A DNA stretch of 64,000 bases. It comes from Ascaphus truei. Taxonomy: Eukaryota; Chordata; Amphibia; Anura; Ascaphidae. The translations under genes and the position numbers were made by a program. The notes beneath the pieces are model-generated. The model was not told the DNA's origin. It ran no database searches and saw only the letters and a list, made by a program, of their open reading frames with translations. This document shows positions 23,502 to 61,259 of the stretch, in pieces. The stretch lies in assembly GCA_036426205.1 (NCBI GenBank), contig CM071573.1, forward strand, positions 74,763,043 to 74,827,042, written 5' to 3'. Within the stretch, counting starts at the first letter, position 1. Every line of letters begins with the position of its first letter.

Positions 23502-24830
23502 TTCCTAACACGTAGATCTGCGGGTTATTGGTGGGGAGGGAGGGGGGAGGGGGGGGGGGAGGGGGGGGGTAGATGAGTCTCTATAATAGGCAGCTTATAG
23601 GTTTTGTCTGCTGTCCAGTCGTTAGTAAGCATAGTGGACACCTCGGTGGGTATCCTAATTACCCAGAGCTATTTATCAATCATTCTATATTTTGTTCAGT
23701 GTTGGTTACTTATGGTATCGTTACAGTGATTGGGGGGTTCTGTAATGGCCGCAGTGAAGCGGCTCTTCCTATGTGAATTTAGGCATAACACAAGGGTCTT
23801 CGAGACTCTGAGGGGGGCGGGGAGCGGTGTGGGTTGGGGGGGGATGGGACTAGAGGGGGGGGCTTGCATCATTAGTTCTAACATCTTTCAGACCTCGTTA
23901 CATACACGTTATGATTCTTTGCATGGGAAATGTACAACAATAACATGCAAATGGCAGGAAATAATAAAAAAAAAGAAAAAAAAAGCATTTCTACTGTGAG
24001 TGTTTCTCTGGCGTTCTGATCTCGTCGCGTGTCTCCTATCAGGTTATTGTCCAGCATTGTGAGTTTAGCTATAGGAGCTTTCATGGGGGAAGGGGAGGGG
24101 GGTAGGAAGGTGAGTTCGGGGTGGGGAGTTAGGGGTTCGCGATTTTTAGGGGGGGAGAGAAGGGGGGGAGGGGTGGCAATAGGGGGGGGGGACGTATCGG
24201 TGGAGGAGGGGGGAGGGAGGGGGGGGTAGGGGAAACGGGGGGGAGGTCCAGTGATGGGGAGACTTTATCTGAAGCAAAATAAACTCTGTCAACGATCAGC
24301 TCTACGCGCAACATGGGGGGAGGTTACTTAACTTGGGGTAACAGGGGTAAAACGAGCATAGAAGGTGTGTACACGTTTTAACATTACAGACCCTGTCCCT
24401 TAGGATCATCAGCGGGGTGCAGCGATCTGGTTCAAGATTTGTCCTGAGGTTCAGTCGCACATCAAGTTGATTCCTGGGAAAAACAGGGTCTGCCTCTGTT
24501 CGCGGCCTCAGGTAGTGCGTCGGTCCTCCCTCAGCCGAGGGGGGGGGAGGCAAGAGGCTCAACGCGGGGTAGGGGCTGGTGTGATTCCGGTGACTCTCTG
24601 AATCCAGATGCTCGGTGTCTGGGCAGGCCCTTCTTGAAGGACCGTGTGTTGAGACGGTGGTCGAAAGGGATGCACCGCGCATGAGGGACAGCGGCCGCTG
24701 CAGTTCTTCTGGAACTCGATGGGGCGCCCCCTGGAAAAGTAAGGCCTCTCGCGCCACCATTTTACCTTCTGGGAGCAGATGATGAGGCTCTCCCGGGACG
24801 GCTGAACGGGTAAGTATTGCAGCGGTTACC
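23502..24830 (-). other. LINE inter-ORF region, outer copy, G-rich
   Basis: Matches 20148-21476 closely, starting at shared 'ttcctaa.cgtagatctgcg'. G-runs at 23520-23570, 23815-23870 and 24145-24245. No ORF2 follows it. Confidence 0.65.
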
Positions 24831-25838
24831 TCATTTCTCTCGGGGATGCCGTTTCTCCGCGATCCGTTCCGAAGTTCTTATCGGCTGATCCTCCTTTTCG
24901 CTGGGTCGATTTCCGGCTGATTTGGCGGTCCGAAGAGGTTCCAGGGCCAGGCCCAAGGCCTTCGCTAGGTGTTCCATGTCTTCGGGGTATCGTATAGAGA
25001 GGAATTTGCCTTTATGGTTGATGACCAGTTTAAAGGGGAATCCCCACTTATACTTTATGCCCTTCTCACGGAGGAGCAGTGTGAGGGGGCGCATCTCCTT
25101 CCGGCGGTCCATCGTTAACTTCGAGAGGTCGTTGTAGACCTGGAGTGTTTCTCCCCGAAACATGATATTGTCTCTCACCCGGCATGCTCCAATGAGCTTG
25201 TCCTTAGTGGTGTAACTATGGAGCCGCACGATTACATCCCGCCGTCGGTTCGCGTCATCGGATCGTGGGCCTAGCGCTCTGTGCGCTCTGTCGATTTCCA
25301 TATCGCGTTGTTCTAGTTCTGCACATATGGAGATGAAAAAGTCTGCCAGATAGTCATGCAGGTGGCCGGGTAGGATCGCTTCCGGGATGCCGCGGATCCG
25401 TAGATTCTGGCGGCGATCCCGGTTTTCTTGATCCTCCAGGCCGTCGCGGAGGGAATGAATTTCTCGGCCTAGTCGGATGATTTCTTCATCCGCATCAGTT
25501 TGGTGTTGCAGGGCCTCTTCGAGCCTGTTCTCCAGCGTCGTGGTGCGCTCCTGGAGGCCCTGAATGTCCTGCTTGATTGCCGAGACCGCTTCCTTGAGGT
25601 CAGCTTGTAGTGTTCTCTGCAGTTTGGCATGTAGTTCTTCAAGGAACTCTTTCGTAATTCCCCCGTCCGGGGGGGGAGTTTCAACGGGGCTTGCAGGGTC
25701 TGCTCGGCCTTGTGTGCCTCGTGCTCCTGGCGGTGATCCGCCATCTTGGTTTTTTCCCCCTGTATCGGTGTGCTGTTTCGCGGGGGTAAAGTATCTCCCA
25801 ACCCCTTGGGCAGGTTGGTTTTTCCCCTTGGTTGACAT
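24831..25838 (-). CDS. LINE ORF1 protein (L1-type RNA-binding chaperone), intact 335 codons
   Basis: Starts MSTKGKNQPAQG and ends RIAEKRHPREK. Residues about 1-55 are basic/Pro/Gly-rich. About 60-130 is a heptad-rich coiled coil (LHAKLQRTLQADLKEAVS, LENRLEEALQ, RLGREIHSLRDGLEDQEN). About 134-230 is the L1 ORF1 RRM-like domain (RRQNLRIRGIPEAI, DRAHRALGPR, RRDVIVRLHSY, TKDKLIGACR). About 231-300 is the C-terminal domain (VYNDLSKLTMDRRKEMRPLT, GIKYKWGFPFKL). In L1-type elements this protein trimerises and binds element RNA in the retrotransposition particle. The frame is open, but this copy lacks a downstream ORF2, so it is an ORF1 orphan inside the composite. Whether it is transcribed is unknown. 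Confidence 0.8.
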   Translation of the reverse strand: MSTKGKNQPAQGVGRYFTPAKQHTDTGGKNQDGGSPPGARGTQGRADPASPVETPPPDGGITKEFLEELHAKLQRTLQADLKEAVSAIKQDIQGLQERTTTLENRLEEALQHQTDADEEIIRLGREIHSLRDGLEDQENRDRRQNLRIRGIPEAILPGHLHDYLADFFISICAELEQRDMEIDRAHRALGPRSDDANRRRDVIVRLHSYTTKDKLIGACRVRDNIMFRGETLQVYNDLSKLTMDRRKEMRPLTLLLREKGIKYKWGFPFKLVINHKGKFLSIRYPEDMEHLAKALGLALEPLRTAKSAGNRPSEKEDQPIRTSERIAEKRHPREK

Positions 25839-25980
25839 CCCTTATGCTTTGGGAGGTAAGAGGGAGTTTTTGGGGGATTTTTTCCGGACGAAAAATGTCT
25901 ATTTTGTGTGTTTATCTGAGTGGGTCTCCAGAGCTCTACCTTCACCCGTCTGCTCTGGTTGACGTCATCGGCACGCCCCC

Positions 25981-25996
25981 GCTATCATGCACTTTT
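25981..25996 (+). repeat. 16-bp target-site duplication of the composite LINE, right copy
   Basis: GCTATCATGCACTTTT, identical to 16303-16318. It abuts the 5' end of the outer LINE copy. Confidence 0.8.
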
Positions 25997-26306
25997 GAAG
26001 TGAAACTTCTTTAGCGGCATCTACCACATCAGCAAAATTCCCTGGCAGTGAATGCAGTTGATTGATGCGGAAGTCAGTGGTGACGGAAGTGACTTCACTG
26101 CTTGCAGAAGTGGCCGCTGGCAACATTCACTGCCACTGAATTTCGCCAGTTTCCACCATCTGGAAAAACACGAACACACACAGCTGACAAACCCACCCCC
26201 CCCCCCCCCGGGTCCGCCCCCCCCCCCCCCCCCCCCCCCCCCCCGTGAGCCACTGAGCACCCAACCCCCCCGTGAGCCGTAGAGCCCACCCTCTTTCCCT
26301 CCAGGG
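25997..26306. other. flanking unique/repeat sequence with long C-run
   Basis: Starts with the interrupted target. An imperfect inverted repeat surrounds 'cactgcttgcagaagtg' (about 26060-26145). C homopolymers at 26197-26209 and 26217-26244 are likely of uncertain length. Confidence 0.5.
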
Positions 26307-26652
26307 AGTTGCCTTGAGACACACACTGACACACACTGACACACACTGACACACACTGACACACACTGACACACACTGACACATACACACACATACACAC
26401 ACATACACACACTGACACACACTGACACACACACATACACACACTGACACACACACACATACACACATACACACACACACACACATACACACATACACAC
26501 ATACACACTGACACACACACATACACACTGACACACACACACACACTGACACACACACACTGACTGACTGACACACACACTGACTGACACACACACTGAC
26601 TGACTGACTGACTGACTGACACACACACACTGACTGACACACAGACACACAA
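26307..26652. repeat. CACACTGAC / CACA / CTGA microsatellite
   Basis: Tandem ACACACTGAC units (26318-26382), then CACATACA mixtures, then CTGACTGA blocks. Three long Cys/Val/Ser frames on the minus strand are translations of this repeat. The same CACACACTGACTGA composition fills the start of the Helitron array at 38935-39060. Confidence 0.9.
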
Positions 26653-27005
26653 GGAATTCAGTTACTGTAAATATAGAAGTGCAAATAGCTAAACACGTGT
26701 TCTAAGTCAAACTTTTTTGCATTTTGGCACTGATTGTGTTTTTATTATTAATTAAAAACATCACCATTACAAATATAATTTTTGTGACAAAAGACAAAGT
26801 TTCACTTAAATGTACTTTTATGAAAAGTCCTCATTGTTTTCCATCACAGCGTATGTACCTTGTTGTCAACCATACTTACAACTGCTTCTTTCCTTGCTGC
26901 AAAAGATTGAAAAGTTTGAATAAATAGCTAAAATAACCCAGTCCTTTGGGGTACATGTTAGGCAAATATGATTGTATGTTCATGGCACAAAGCAACACTG
27001 GACAG
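26653..27005. other. no gene seen
   Basis: AT-rich, unclassified. Confidence 0.35.
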
Positions 27006-27340
27006 TACAGGCATACCCCGCATTAACGTACGCAATGGGACCGGAGCATGTTTGAAAAGCGAAAATGTACTTAAAGTGAAGCACTCCCTTTTCCCACTTA
27101 TCGATGCATGTACTGTACTGCAATCGTTATATACGTGCATAACTGATGTAAATAACACATGTGTAACAGGCTCTATAGTCTCCCCGCTTGCACACAGCTT
27201 CGGTACAGGTAGGGAGCCGGTATTGCTGTTCAGAACGTGATGACAGGCGCATGCGTGAGCTGCCGTTTGCCTATTGGGCGATATGTACTTACTCGCGAGT
27301 GTACTTAAAGTGAGTGTACTTAAAGCGGGGTATGCCTGTA
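27006..27340. mobile_element. Tc1/mariner-type MITE with TA flanks
   Basis: Perfect inverted ends CAGGCATACCCCGC and GCGGGGTATGCCTG bounded by TA at both sides. The right end contains a direct repeat of 'gtgtacttaaag'. Non-coding; the ORF at 26968-27240 is accidental. Confidence 0.65.
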
Positions 27341-28669
27341 AATAGGTTTAGCATGTGCACTAAAGATATGGTGTCTATACACGTCTACCACAGTCCCCCA
27401 AAACCTGCTCCCTTCATCCCAGTGTCGCGTCATTTATCGGTTAAAGCGGCACACAAAGATTCTGGCTTCTGATCTGGAAAAGAGCACACTGGCTTATGTG
27501 CTCACGTTTGAGTCAAACCTGCTTTATTCCCAGTGAGAAACGTTTATACTTTGTACTTTTCTGCAGCGCAGGTGCGAGGTACGTTGCGTCTATACTGCCC
27601 TTTTTTGTAGGCTATGATCGTCCTTCAGCCCATTTTAAAATGGTTCCCCCCCTGTTGCTATCCTGTCTCTCTCCCCTCGTGAGGAAGCCACTTTGTTTCC
27701 TAATTACAGAAAAGTCACAGATGTGTGAAAAGTAGGCCACAAGCCGAAGACTGTGTGCCCCATACCCACTACAATTGGAAGTGGCATGCATCTCTCTGCT
27801 CCACCACTAATTTGCCTCTGTTAAATGCCTCCAGAGTCCCAATTAAAATGAAAAGTTTCTGATGAACAGACAGATTGAGTTATTTATGGTGGAAGCAGCC
27901 ACCAACCGTAATTGAGGCACATCCTTGAACAAATACTCATTTTTCCATACAGGAATAGCGCCAGGCTGACAGGGGTCATACAGGTCAAGCTCGCTGGAAA
28001 CAAGAGGCCAAAGAAAGCCAAAACCAGCCTTCTATTCATCTTAACACAAATCTCCTTTGTCCACATTAACTGTTTAGGTGTGTGAGCTGCCCCAAAAGCC
28101 CTTTGAGGTCTAATTATGCTTTCTGTCTTAATCAATGTAAAAATATAATTAGGAGAGTATGCCACCATCATTGCCTCTTTCTCATTCTGACCGAGGAGGA
28201 GACCCCAAGTAAAACTGAAAGTTTGTATGTTTTAAAAAAACAGTTACCAAGTAAATACAGATTTTCTTTATATTTCTATAACGGATATTCTTGAACGAAT
28301 GAGAGAACAGTATTTCATGAATGCTCGCCAGTTAGTCCAATATAGAAGGGGTCGCATACAACACAAGTTTGCCGATGTGTTCTTCCAAGTACTTGATGGT
28401 AATAACATTGCTGTGGTGTTTTTCTTGACGGATTTTGTTTTCTGGCTGTGAATTCGTTGCATATCTTTTATATCTACAATTGTATTTCTATCATTGTTAC
28501 CCAAGTACATTAACAGTTTTTAACTTGCTGTACCTAAAATAGGCTAGAATTCGTATAGTTTATAGGTAAAGCAATTCTTTGTTTCCCCACCAGTTTTGAC
28601 TTGCCATTGGTGTGTGAAGTGGCTACCTAAAATCTCTAACGCTCATTATACTTACTTCTTATTTTCTAG
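27341..28669. other. no exon recognised upstream of the first coding exon
   Basis: Mixed sequence that is probably bmpr1a 5' flank or an intron following an upstream non-coding exon. I see no convincing promoter or first exon here. Confidence 0.35.
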
Positions 28670-28803
28670 GAGCCAAGCATCTGCAGACAAAGAAACTGGC
28701 CCAATATTTGGGCGGCTCTCTACGTTCCAGTCCCTCTGCAATCTGGTCAAGTGCTGCTAGGCCATTGAAAAAGAGGTAATCCTGCTTGTGAAAAGACGCA
28801 GCA
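28670..28803 (+). other. bmpr1a: bmpr1a 5'UTR portion of the start-codon exon
   Basis: A pyrimidine-rich stretch and ATTTTCTAG end at 28669, a good 3' splice site. The 134 nt before the ATG would then be 5'UTR, implying at least one earlier non-coding exon not identified here. The ATG context is 'cagcaATGa'. Confidence 0.6.
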
Positions 28804-55693
<26,890 letters not shown>

Positions 55694-56592
55694 CACAGGA
55701 AACCTGGGAAGCTAAAGTCGGGACTCTTGGGAGAGCAGAGGGAGCTAAGTGCAAAGAGGAGAGCAGCGGACACTTCCAGCCTGTCTCCTCATCGCATTTT
55801 GCAAGCTGCTATATATTGACTTAATTCAGTACTTTGTAGAATATTATGCTGGAAGCATCTCTTCCTCGTTGAGAGCTTCTCTGTACTCAAGGACAGAAAT
55901 ATTTTTGTTTTTATTTTATATCAAGACTTGTATCACTCTGACATCAAAGCTCCATTTAATGGGTACTGAATGGCATGTTCAGAATATTTTGCTTTCTATG
56001 AAAGCCGTAACCAAGATAAAGGCCTTTTTATCCTCTTTTTGCCCCCCAGTGAAACCTGGAGAAAAAGCCCCAGCGCAACTTTCGGTTGAAACAAGAATCT
56101 GGATATGTCACTATCAGAATTGCCTTTCCTACACTTGTACTCAAAACTTGCATTTTTATGGTGCTAGAAATGATCATTTGCTATTTTCCCCTTGCTTTGG
56201 AATTCGCACAGGAGACAATGTGGAAAGATTTTGTTAGAGGTGGTGATGCACAATCTTCTTGGTAATCTAGACATTCACACAAAACAACGCTATACTGATG
56301 TTTATATGGAAACCTACTGCATATAACCCCTTCTATGTCTCCAAATTTCAGTGTCCGTGAAAAGTTAACAGTTTTGCTCGGAAATACGGCCTTTGTGTTC
56401 CCCTCGCAATCTGCGGACAATGGGACATTTTTTTATATTGTAACAGCCCTTTACTCTGATATCAAAAGGGAATTTGGTAACTGAATTTACAGTTTTACTT
56501 GTTTGAATTACCTGATTTGTAACTTGTGTTATCATTTGCTGAAATCGAATTGACTGTCAAAGGCACATAGAGAAAAATGTAATATGCATTGT

Positions 56593-56766
56593 CAAGGGTG
56601 CTCAACGCCAGTCCTCAAACCCTATCCCAGCTTCAGCACAGGTAGCTCAATCAGAAGCTTTGTCTTTGATTGAGCCTTTGAGCCACCTGTGCTGGAGCAG
56701 AGATCCTGAAAACCTGACCTGTTGGGGGGGGGGGGGGGGGGCTTGAGAACTGAAGTTGAGCGCCCC
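56593..56766. mobile_element. hairpin hAT-type MITE, copy 7, with G-run
   Basis: 'caagggtgctcaacgccagt' to 'gttgagcgcccctg'. A homopolymer of about 16 G (56725-56741) replaces the usual 'ggtggccc'. It lies in the likely 3'UTR. Confidence 0.6.
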
Positions 56767-57458
56767 TGCATTAAGTTGCGGAGAATACCTGTAGTCCATG
56801 GATATGGGGTATCACAAATAGAGAAATGTATTGGCATGGCATCAAAATAGAAAGTGACATTTTGTGGAACGATAGGGGGCGCAAATCTGTTACTCTTTGT
56901 GCCTGAGGAACTTTCAAGTAATCACAGATTCCTCCAGCATTTGAAGACCTTAATTTCACTTGCTGTTTGCTAATGAATGTGTAATGATTTTGCACCTAAT
57001 TTCTTTCAACCGTTCTTGGGTTCTAAGTTTTGCCTAATGTTAAGCGTACCTGCTCAAATACATCCATTGCAAAGTATCTTTAGACAATGTTATGACTTGC
57101 CGTCACATGCTCATAAGCTAGATTTCCTATTTTTTTTTACGAAGGGTACTTTTTGACACTCAGTTATGTGCTACCCCCCACCCCCCCAAATGTCTTATTT
57201 ACTGCTGTGTTGCCATTATATAAACCGTGAACAACTGAGGTGGCAAATACATCATTTAATTGCATTTTTCACCAATCTGTTTTTAATGTTCATTTTAATA
57301 TTTGTTGCCAAGTTTCATCTGAGTTTTTTTTTGTTTACAAAATGAGTTGGTGAAAATCGGGAACGAACGATAAATGGGTCATTGACCCAATATATAGTCA
57401 CTAATAACCGTCCTATGCCAAAAGTAATTAAGCGTTCATGGAGGCAACTGGGATGCAG

Positions 57459-57560
57459 AATAGCTGCGACGCAGAATAACTGAGATACAGAATAGCTGCG
57501 ACGCAGAATAACTGAGATACAGAATAGCTGCGACGCAGAATAACTGAGATACAGAATAGC
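57459..57560 (+). repeat. 32-bp tandem repeat, about 3 copies
   Basis: The unit 'cagaatagctgcgacgcaga' + 'ataactgagata' repeats at 32-bp spacing with near identity, downstream of bmpr1a. Confidence 0.85.
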
Positions 57561-58980
57561 TGGGATGCAGGAGAAATCACATAGTTACAGGTTTGCTCTT
57601 TAACAGTTGTTGGTTCTGCAAACTTTGAACAAATCTGTGTAATCACAGAAGCTTCTTAATTTGTGGTGTACTGTGAATTTAAAGGCTGCCCATAAATAAC
57701 TATTTTGATCTGATACTACAGGAGTTGGGTTACCATAGATGCTTTTGTGAAGGTGGCAATCAAGTTAAGTGGAATTAATGTAATAGGTGTTTAGGGAAAT
57801 GATATACTTGCAACAAATAACACCATATGAAAAGGGGTCATTTATGTGTTCTAATTGGTCTGCAGTTTAACCTTTTAAAGGTCCAGTATTTAAATAGCCA
57901 AATGTTTATTGTTTTTTTTTTAGTCTGCGCAAATTGCTTTTTCCTCCTGACCCCAACACTCATCGGGAAATCTTCCATAGTTTGAGACTGAACATGTGGA
58001 AACCTTTTTGTCCGTATCTCCTCTTCAGTTGTGTCCTTCTAAAAAGTGTGCTGTAACTTCTATCTAACCACTTGGTTTGGGTTTTAAGTTAAGCTTCAAA
58101 CTAATTTTTTAAACTGTTCTTTAAGCATAATTCTCCAAGCTACTTGAGGCTAGCTAAATTTGACCAAGTAGCTCCAGTAAATCAGGGTAAGATGGGCCAG
58201 ATCTCTCTGCAGTTGCTATTCCATTGGGATCAGCAATATTAAACTGATTTCCTCAGCCAAAACCTGCTAGTCCTATAACATCTGTACACATAAAAATGAG
58301 TGCTGTAGATTGCTGTAATGTGCATGATTTTTCCCTGATGTGATGGTAACCCTGCTACTGGAGTGCCTGATTGCACTGTCATTTTGCCTCTAATATAGTA
58401 TGTTACCTGTCAGTTTTTAAGGAAAAAGGGATTTGAAACAAAAAATGCAATTTTCACCTACCTGTTGTGTTGCTTGTCACATTTCCATTGTCTCGGCTCA
58501 CTTCTATGGGAAATTATATTTCTAATATTCCTTTACCTGGAGCACGTAGTATTTTTTTTAATATATATTTGCCAACATACATAAATTGTATTAATACGAT
58601 GGAGGAAATTTCTATGCATTGCATCAGTAGATACTTTAAAAGAAAAACAACCATTAAAGGCCAATTAGAAACTCATTCAAAACATGTATTGACTGCATTG
58701 TATCAGCTGTGGCACATTAACAGCATCCATATTTATGTGTCAGAAATGTGAGTGAATTAATAAATATAAAAAGGATATAGGTGTTAGGTATTTGCAGTGT
58801 TAACAGATCACAAAGCCTATTCTCTCTCTAATCCAGTATATACTGTCATTATTACCAAATATCGCTACCTCCTTCCCTGTTCCTCCACTCTCATTACTTT
58901 GCCGATTGGTTAAAAAGGAGTAAACTTGAACAATTTATAAATATTTTAGCCAAACCTTTAATTAAACAATAAATAAATCT

Positions 58981-59579
58981 CCTCCCCCTAATTTCACTGG
59001 ATGCTAATACTTAACCCTCTCTGTGCTCTGAAGTCCTCTCCAGCATGGAAGGGATCAAAGGGAATTGTATTCTAACCTGTGACATGGTCCTTTGTCCTAA
59101 TGTTACCAATGTCTAATCTAAAATGTGTAGTATAATGTATACAGTGAAATAACATTGTAGTTAATGTAGTGTAATTGTAAATAGACAATGATGAGACTAG
59201 TGAACTAAGCAGTATGGTTATACTATTGTTCTATATATGCCAGAAATGTAGAATAACCTTTTAAAATGTAACACACTAAATGTATTTTGTACAGCATCTG
59301 GTTTCAAAGGTGCCTTATATTAAGTTTACCATAAATTGCTTTGTTCTGTACACAGACTATGTCCAATGTATCATTTCTAAGTAAATAAGCTTATTTTAGT
59401 AAACTGTTGTCATGAATTTTCCTATTCCTCGGATAACATATTTGTATTAATTATTTCCTTTATTTAATAACAATGTTCCTGCTGAAGGTTGTGTTATGCC
59501 ACAAAAGATCATTTTGATTTATTACGTAGAAATGAATTGTCAGCTGAATATCATCAGAAAGAAGACGGTCTTCACGTAA
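58981..59579. other. no gene seen downstream of bmpr1a
   Basis: AT-rich, non-repetitive-looking sequence that could still be 3'UTR. Confidence 0.35.
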
Positions 59580-59822
59580 TAATAATTTTCATATAGCACT
59601 TTTCAATCGCTTCACAATTGCAGTATAGCGTGCGGTACGCAGCACAAGAATTTTACATACACAGTCCGAGTTGAGCTTACAATCTATGAATTTGGGAGAT
59701 AAAGTGACTTGCCCAAGGTCACAAGGAGCTGACACCAGGAATGCAACCAGGTTCCCCTGCTTCATACTGAGTCAGTGTCTTTACTCACTGAGCTGCTCCT
59801 TCTCCTTTATGCTTTTTTAGCA
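59580..59822 (-). mobile_element. tRNA-headed CORE-type SINE, copy 3
   Basis: The minus strand reads 'gcagctcagtgagtaaagac', 'cctggttgcattcctggtgt', 'ccttgggcaagtcactttat', then the tail 'aaaagtgctatatgaaaatt'. The head is intact enough to show the tRNA-like A-box region. Confidence 0.65.
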
Positions 59823-60171
59823 CTCGGTTGTGTGTCGTGTGGTGATTGTTAACTAATGCTGAACAAATTGGATATCGGAAATCTGATTTACGGATTCACT
59901 TAAAAGAATTGCACTTACGGTGCTCACCCAGGGCTAATAATATTTAACTTTTAATAAAGCTAAATTAAATAAAGGGTAGACACAAAAAAGATTGATCAAA
60001 TTATTGAATTATTGATCAAATTTATATCAAAGCCAGCATGGCAATATTTTACAAGGGGAAATAAATGGTCACAGAGGACCCGGTAATATGAAAAAGTTAA
60101 CGCCCTATTAGGAAGGGCTGAGATGTCGCAACTGCAATGACGTTACGAAAGTTACGTCCTACTTCTCGATG
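59823..60171. other. no gene; probably PLE 3' flank
   Basis: Unclassified AT-rich sequence leading into the hammerhead-like motif at 60172. Confidence 0.35.
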
Positions 60172-60204
60172 CATGTTTCGCGTGTAAACCACGCTTATTC
60201 AGGG
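60172..60204 (-). ncRNA. hammerhead-ribozyme-like motif near PLE 3' end
   Basis: The minus strand reads CTGAATAA, stem GCGTG-GTTTA-CACGC (5 bp), then GAAACATGCATCGAG. C3, U4, G5 and A6 are canonical; G8 is U and one extra A precedes stem II. It lies about 1.06 kb downstream of the GIY-YIG stop at 61260, the same spacing as in the PLE at 4224-7187. Confidence 0.5.
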
Positions 60205-61259
60205 GGGATGAGTCTAAATTACTGATCAAGTACGTGAGTATATATACAGTACAGTGTTAAAGGGGAGGCGCGGAACAATCTGTTCACCAATAGACACAGG
60301 TGACCACGTGAGACCCGATAATAGTCGGGTTCCACTTTAGGTTTAATGAATGGACAAGTAATGAGACTGATGCATAAGCTCAGAAAAATATTATGCCAAA
60401 AAATATTTACATTAAACACTCAGCACCCCCCTTAGAAATATATGTATAGAGAGTGGTACTGCTGTTCACTAGGCGTCAGACAATATAGGGATCAAACTAC
60501 CCGTATAGTCATGTATGATAAGAGATGTATATATATTTATGTGGATATACTAGACCACAGTGGTGGTTAGAGTAGCTTCAAGCGACTGTTGCAATATGTT
60601 ATAGAGAACAATGTTAACGTCTACTGCGGAGGTATTGACCTTTGTGCTAATGATATTGGAGATATATAGAATTATATATATATATATCTCTTGTAATTGC
60701 CTAATATTAGCCAATATACATTTGAATGTTGAAAGTGTAGGAATGTAAGTAGACTAGTATGATCTGCCTAAAATGGTCAATACAGATCACTAGATTTTAT
60801 ACCTTAATCCAATTGATAACCCTATTAAAGATAAGTAAATATAGTAGTTTATTGATGAGCTAATCTACCCAAAATTACAATAGAAATAAGTATTGTGCTT
60901 GAGATAATGTGATAGGGGTGATAAGTGTATATGGAATATACTGATTATACACATGCATGTATATATTTATCTTGCTAATCATCAGCATGATACAATATAA
61001 CTTATAAGTATTGGTGTAGGAGTGTGAGAAACCTAGTGTGATCTGCCCAAAATGGTCAATACAGATCAGAAGTGAATTTAAACTATATACCTGGATCCCT
61101 TATGTAACCGTTTAGGTGAGTTGATAATATAGTGAGTAGGTAGGAGTATATTAAAACCAAGGACTGTTCTAATTAACAATATAGATACATGGGATTTATA
61201 GGAAATTAAAGTGATGATAGTGATTTGTATGGTGTGTGTGTATTAACGGTATTTTTGGT

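Larger units (their letters stand above)
16319..25980 (-). mobile_element. Tx1/L1-like LINE, composite with duplicated 5' half
   Basis: Minus-strand LINE with ORF1 (coiled coil plus L1-type RNA-binding domain) and ORF2 (endonuclease plus RT), flanked by a 16-bp duplication. 20148-22632 and 23502-25980 are near-identical copies of 5'UTR, ORF1 and inter-ORF sequence. Between them sits 22633-23501, carrying an oppositely oriented piece of a related LINE ORF2. Only the inner copy continues into ORF2 and the 3' end. Both copies start at the same 5' nucleotide context (...GACGTCATCGGCACGCCCC). Confidence 0.75.
55694..58980 (+). other. bmpr1a: bmpr1a 3'UTR and immediate downstream sequence
   Basis: Largely non-coding after the stop. 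Canonical AATAAA hexamers occur at 58759-58764 and 58968-58973; I cannot tell which, if any, is used. If the UTR runs that far it includes a hairpin hAT copy (56593-56766) and a 32-bp tandem repeat (57459-57560). Confidence 0.45.

Noticed and set aside
26021..26652. Three overlapping Cys/Val-rich open frames
   Set aside because: Translations of the CACACTGAC microsatellite and C-run.
28268..28420. Possible GIY-YIG-like remnant (VCDPFYIGLTGEHS in one minus frame)
   Set aside because: Only one short motif, with frameshifts and no neighbouring PLE sequence I can recognise; too weak to call.
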